Assembly (NCBI GenBank): GCA_027623875.1
Contig: JAQBUS010000023.1
Location: 1-9,664 of the forward strand
Direction: 5' to 3'
Origin: Pseudomonadota bacterium
Lineage (GTDB): Bacteria; Pseudomonadota; Alphaproteobacteria; Rhodobacterales; Rhodobacteraceae
DNA: 9,664 nucleotides
In this document: positions 7,579 to 9,664 of the stretch, one piece after another
Numbering within the stretch: position 1 is the first letter of the stretch
How the letters are laid out: each line of letters begins with the position of its first letter
Made by a program: the position numbers and the translations under genes
Notes under the pieces: generated by a model
Database searches by the model: none
What the model saw: the letters and a program-made list of their open reading frames with translations, nothing else
Told to the model about the DNA's origin: nothing

Positions 7579-7593
7579 AAGAACAAAATTCTT
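7579..7593. promoter_or_regulatory. Candidate Lrp/AsnC operator ahead of the regulator gene
   Basis: AAGAA-CAAAA-TTCTT is a perfect 5+5 dyad of 15 bases ending 20 bases before the lrp-type ATG. Its outer pattern AGAA...TTCT fits the core of the classical E. coli Lrp consensus (YAGHAWATTWTDCTR), although the middle does not. Its position between the candidate promoter and the start codon suggests autorepression, which is inference. Confidence 0.4.
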
Positions 7594-7613
7594 TAACAGG
7601 GGCTGATTGAAGA

Positions 7614-8084
7614 ATGGATAAGGTTGATATTGAAATCTTGAAATTGATTCAAACTAATGCGGAGCTATCTCTTGCCGAAATATCTCGACGTGTGGGTGTT
7701 TCAAAGACCCCTTGTTGGAACCGTATTCGTAAACTTGAAGAAATCGGTGTGATTAACCAGCGAGCAACATTGCTTAACCGAAAGAGCTTAGATTTACCCA
7801 TTGTTGTTTTTTTATCGATTTCGGTTGGACGTCATAGTTTAGAATGGACAGCGCGCTTTGATAAGTTAATTTCTAGTTATGATCAGATCATTGAAGTGCA
7901 TCGGCTGACTGGATCCGGTGCAGATTATATGCTGAAAATAGTAGCTGCAAGTATCGAGGATTATGATAGTTTTCAACAGGTTCTTATCGGAAAAATAGAA
8001 TTCACGAGTATGTCAACGAGTGTATCCTTGCAAGAAATGAAGTACCGCGTAGAACTTCCGTTGAAACAGCTGGCGGTAAGTTAA
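7614..8084 (+). CDS. Lrp/AsnC family transcriptional regulator
   Basis: The 156-residue protein has the two-domain plan of the family. An N-terminal winged helix-turn-helix begins DKVDIEILKLIQ and contains LSLAEISRRVGVSKTPCWNR (about 19-37) as the helix-turn-helix, with the recognition helix near 30-41. A C-terminal RAM (AsnC-type ligand-binding and oligomerisation) domain covers about 63-148, with the GSGADYMLKIV stretch at 100-110 at the ligand-pocket position and EMKYRVELPL at 141-150 near the end. Such proteins form dimers to octamers that bind amino acids and wrap DNA. Being divergent from metY, it may sense a sulfur amino acid or its precursor and control metY and itself; this is inference from position only. 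It ends 33 bases from the convergent CoA-binding gene. The family is certain; the effector is unknown. Confidence 0.93.
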   Translation: MDKVDIEILKLIQTNAELSLAEISRRVGVSKTPCWNRIRKLEEIGVINQRATLLNRKSLDLPIVVFLSISVGRHSLEWTARFDKLISSYDQIIEVHRLTGSGADYMLKIVAASIEDYDSFQQVLIGKIEFTSMSTSVSLQEMKYRVELPLKQLAVS

Positions 8085-8117
8085 TTAAGACAAGTTTTCT
8101 TTATTTTAGATATTCTT

Positions 8118-8597
8118 TCATATGTGTAGTCGAGATGATATAATTCCTGTATTGAAACCTGACATTCGCAGTTCCCCAAATAACCTTTGATACTCGATTT
8201 TTGGACATCTGTTCTGAATTACGTTGAGCCCAGAATTTTTTGCTAGTAGGGAGGCTTCTTCGTTAAATACGCCTATCTGCATCCAAATTGTTTTGAGGCT
8301 CTTAAGGTGTTGTAGGCCTTCATTTACTATTGGCAATACTGTTTCAGATTTTCTAAAAATGTCTAACATATCTACTTTTGTGCTTGGATTTACATCAGAA
8401 ATTGACCCTAATATTTCTTCACCGAATAAGGTTTTACCTACGTATCTTGGGTTTATAGGAATTATTTTAAAGCCCTTATAATGTAAATACCTTGCAACAA
8501 AATAACTAGGTCTAACAGTTTTTGGGGAAACACCGACGCAAACGATAGTTTTAGTTTCCTTTAAAATTTTTAATATTGTTAGATCAGTTTCGTTCAT
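8118..8597 (-). CDS. CoA-binding protein, YccU-type (CoA_binding_2)
   Basis: The 159-residue single-domain Rossmann-fold protein is of the family that binds coenzyme A or a related nucleotide; its cellular role is not established. Signature stretches are VCVGVSPKTVRPSYFVARYL (about 19-38), GFKIIPINP (42-50), VDMLDIFRKSE (75-85), IWMQIGVFNEEA (104-115) and VIQNRCPKIEYQRL (126-139), all in the usual order, so it is complete. The NRCP cysteine and the NEEA motif are family-invariant as I recall them. No strong ribosome binding site precedes the ATG at 8597. It follows rlmB by 78 bases on the same strand, so read-through from rlmB is possible. From memory, genes of this family are often found next to metY in Rhodobacterales; here the lrp gene separates the two. 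Confidence 0.9.
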   Translation of the reverse strand: MNETDLTILKILKETKTIVCVGVSPKTVRPSYFVARYLHYKGFKIIPINPRYVGKTLFGEEILGSISDVNPSTKVDMLDIFRKSETVLPIVNEGLQHLKSLKTIWMQIGVFNEEASLLAKNSGLNVIQNRCPKIEYQRLFGELRMSGFNTGIISSRLHI

Positions 8598-8636
8598 TAG
8601 GTTGGACCAGATTCTATAAGTTGGTTGTGTTTATAC

Positions 8637-8653
8637 AGCTACTTTAAATAGCT
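8637..8653. repeat. Inverted repeat in the rlmB/CoA-binding gap
   Basis: AGCTA, 7 bases and TAGCT form a perfect 5+5 dyad in the 78-base gap downstream of rlmB. The stem is short and AT-rich, and no U-run follows on the minus strand, so it is a poor intrinsic terminator. It could be an operator or an RNA-processing hairpin; no function is claimed. Confidence 0.25.
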
Positions 8654-8675
8654 TAGTGCAATTGTTTTCTTAAAA

Positions 8676-9464
8676 TTAAGTTTTATCAATTTTTTTAGAA
8701 GCATAAAGAGCCACGGCCGCTGCATTTGAAACATTTAAAGATCCAAAGTTTTTGGTGGGGGTAATTCTTGCTAGCACATCACAAATATCTTTAGTTTTGT
8801 GGCGAAGACCAGGACCTTCAGCACCTAGGACAAGAGCAATTGGTCCATCTAAAATGGTTCCAAGATTACCCATTTCGGATTCGCCTTCTGAGTCTAAACC
8901 AATAATGAAGTAGCCCATTTCCTTTAACTTATCTAACGTGTTTCCCAGATTTTTTACTTTGAGGTACGGTTGGCGTTCCATCGCTCCTGACGCCGTCTTG
9001 GCTAGAGCTCCAGTTTCTGGAGCAGAGTAACGAAGAGGGGCAATCACGGCGAGAGCCCCAAAAACCTCTGCAGAACGCAAAATAGCCCCCACATTATTTG
9101 GATCAGTAACCCTATCTAATACTACGACTCTGGATCCATTATTTATCGGCTTACAGACTTCTGATATTTCGCCCCAGTTGAGTCCTTTGACCTCTAGTGC
9201 AACACCTTGGTGAACTGACTGGGAATCAATAGGCGCGGAGAATTTTCTCGGATCAGAAAATTCGGGTAATAACCCTGACTGTTTTATTGCTTCGGACAAT
9301 TTGTCAGCTGCATTCTTTGTTATAATTAACCGTAATTTGTGGCGCGTTGGATTTTCAAGAGCATCTCGAACAGCATGAAGGCCAAAAAGCCAAATAGTCT
9401 CTTGGTAATTTTCCCTTTTGGAACGTTCTTTTTCTATTATCCAAGCGGGTTTTGGTTCGTTCAT
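8676..9464 (-). CDS. rlmB: 23S rRNA (guanosine-2251-2'-O)-methyltransferase, TrmH/SpoU family
   Basis: The 262-residue protein has the RlmB plan: a short basic N-terminal extension, an L30e-like RNA-binding domain (about 23-93, from IWLFGLHAVRDAL to SVHQGVALEV), then a SPOUT knotted methyltransferase domain. The three SpoU motifs are intact: motif 1 VLDRVTDPNNVGAILRSAE at 115-133 (N124, R130), motif 2 LVLGAEGPGLR at 211-221 (E216), and motif 3 GSLNVSNAAAVALY at 241-254 (N244, N247). RlmB uses S-adenosylmethionine to methylate the ribose of G2251 in the 23S P-loop. AAAGG stands about 9 bases ahead of the ATG. A tRNA 2'-O-methyltransferase of the same family is an alternative, but the 'FGLHAV...' start and length favour RlmB. 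It is divergent from tRNA-Tyr. Confidence 0.93.
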   Translation of the reverse strand: MNEPKPAWIIEKERSKRENYQETIWLFGLHAVRDALENPTRHKLRLIITKNAADKLSEAIKQSGLLPEFSDPRKFSAPIDSQSVHQGVALEVKGLNWGEISEVCKPINNGSRVVVLDRVTDPNNVGAILRSAEVFGALAVIAPLRYSAPETGALAKTASGAMERQPYLKVKNLGNTLDKLKEMGYFIIGLDSEGESEMGNLGTILDGPIALVLGAEGPGLRHKTKDICDVLARITPTKNFGSLNVSNAAAVALYASKKIDKT

Positions 9465-9538
9465 AAGTTTGTACCTTTTTTGAACTTACCATGAACATTT
9501 AAATCAAATTTAGACAAGACGGATAATTGCTTTTCTTA

Positions 9539-9567
9539 TTGACGTAAGGATGAGGTGCTTATATCTG
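9539..9567 (+). promoter_or_regulatory. Candidate promoter of tRNA-Tyr
   Basis: TTGACG (9539-9544) matches the -35 consensus at five of six positions and is followed after 17 bases by TATCTG (9562-9567), a weaker -10 that shares TAT. Transcription would begin near 9574, about 24 bases before the mature tRNA. A shifted -10, TATATC at 9560-9565 with 15-base spacing, is the alternative. Confidence 0.5.
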
Positions 9568-9597
9568 ACAGTTTCATTGTTGATTGGGTTCAGCTAT

Positions 9598-9664
9598 GGG
9601 CGACAGGCCGCAAGGTGTGGCAGGGGACTGTAACTCCCTCGCGGAGACGCACGCCTGGTTCGAT
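9598..9664 (+). tRNA. tRNA-Tyr (anticodon GTA), 3' end cut by window edge
   Basis: The fold can be drawn by hand. The 5' acceptor strand is GGGCGAC (9598-9604). The D stem is GCCG/TGGC (9607-9610 with 9618-9621) around a loop holding the conserved GG. The anticodon stem GGGGA/TCCCT encloses CTGTAAC, whose GTA at 9630-9632 specifies tyrosine. A class II variable arm GCG-GAGA-CGC (9641-9650) fits bacterial tRNA-Tyr. The T stem starts CCTGG (9654-9658) and the T loop reads TTCGAT before the window ends. The 3' T-stem strand, 3' acceptor strand and any encoded CCA lie outside. Position 8 is A instead of the nearly universal T and position 14 is C instead of A, which is odd. Synteny with rlmB supports the call. 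Confidence 0.85.

Noticed and set aside
8224..8481. Plus-strand open frame of 85 codons
   Set aside because: It is antisense to the CoA-binding protein gene, whose motifs are continuous through this stretch.

Overview
The window is a compact, AT-rich stretch of a bacterial chromosome (roughly 40% GC by eye). It most resembles a marine alphaproteobacterium of Rhodobacterales type. The reasons are the alphaproteobacterial flavour of HisN and MgtE, a MetY and CoA-binding protein close together, RlmB facing a tyrosine tRNA gene, and a GspL/PilP-like hypothetical protein whose C-terminal signature I associate from memory with Rhodobacteraceae. No taxonomic search was possible, so the lineage is inference. 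No transposase, integrase, phage gene, CRISPR array or long repeat is visible.

Layout from left to right: the first 130 codons of a zinc-free quinone oxidoreductase (minus, running off the left edge); hisN (plus), an inositol-monophosphatase-type histidinol-phosphatase; guaD (minus), guanine deaminase; mgtE (plus), a CBS-domain magnesium channel; a 612-residue single-pass membrane protein joining a GspL/PilM-like N-terminal half to a PilP/GspC-like C-terminal end (minus); metY (minus), O-acetylhomoserine sulfhydrylase; a divergent Lrp/AsnC regulator (plus); a YccU-type CoA-binding protein (minus); rlmB (minus), the 23S rRNA Gm2251 methyltransferase; and a tRNA-Tyr(GTA) gene (plus) cut by the right edge.

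Genes are mostly single units with frequent strand switches, and no more than two neighbours share a direction. Both tightly packed convergent pairs (hisN/guaD and mgtE/GspL-like) overlap by exactly four bases with interlocked stop codons, which leaves no room for a terminator. The clearest functional cluster is metY with the divergent lrp: their 252-base intergenic region carries 15-base dyads of the size bound by Lrp-family proteins, so local control of sulfur assimilation by this regulator is plausible. The right end is a translation locus (rRNA methylation and tRNA-Tyr).

The least understood item is the orphan GspL/PilM-PilP/GspC-like membrane protein at 4081-5919. It combines pieces of a secretion or pilus inner-membrane platform in one polypeptide with no other secretion gene in view.
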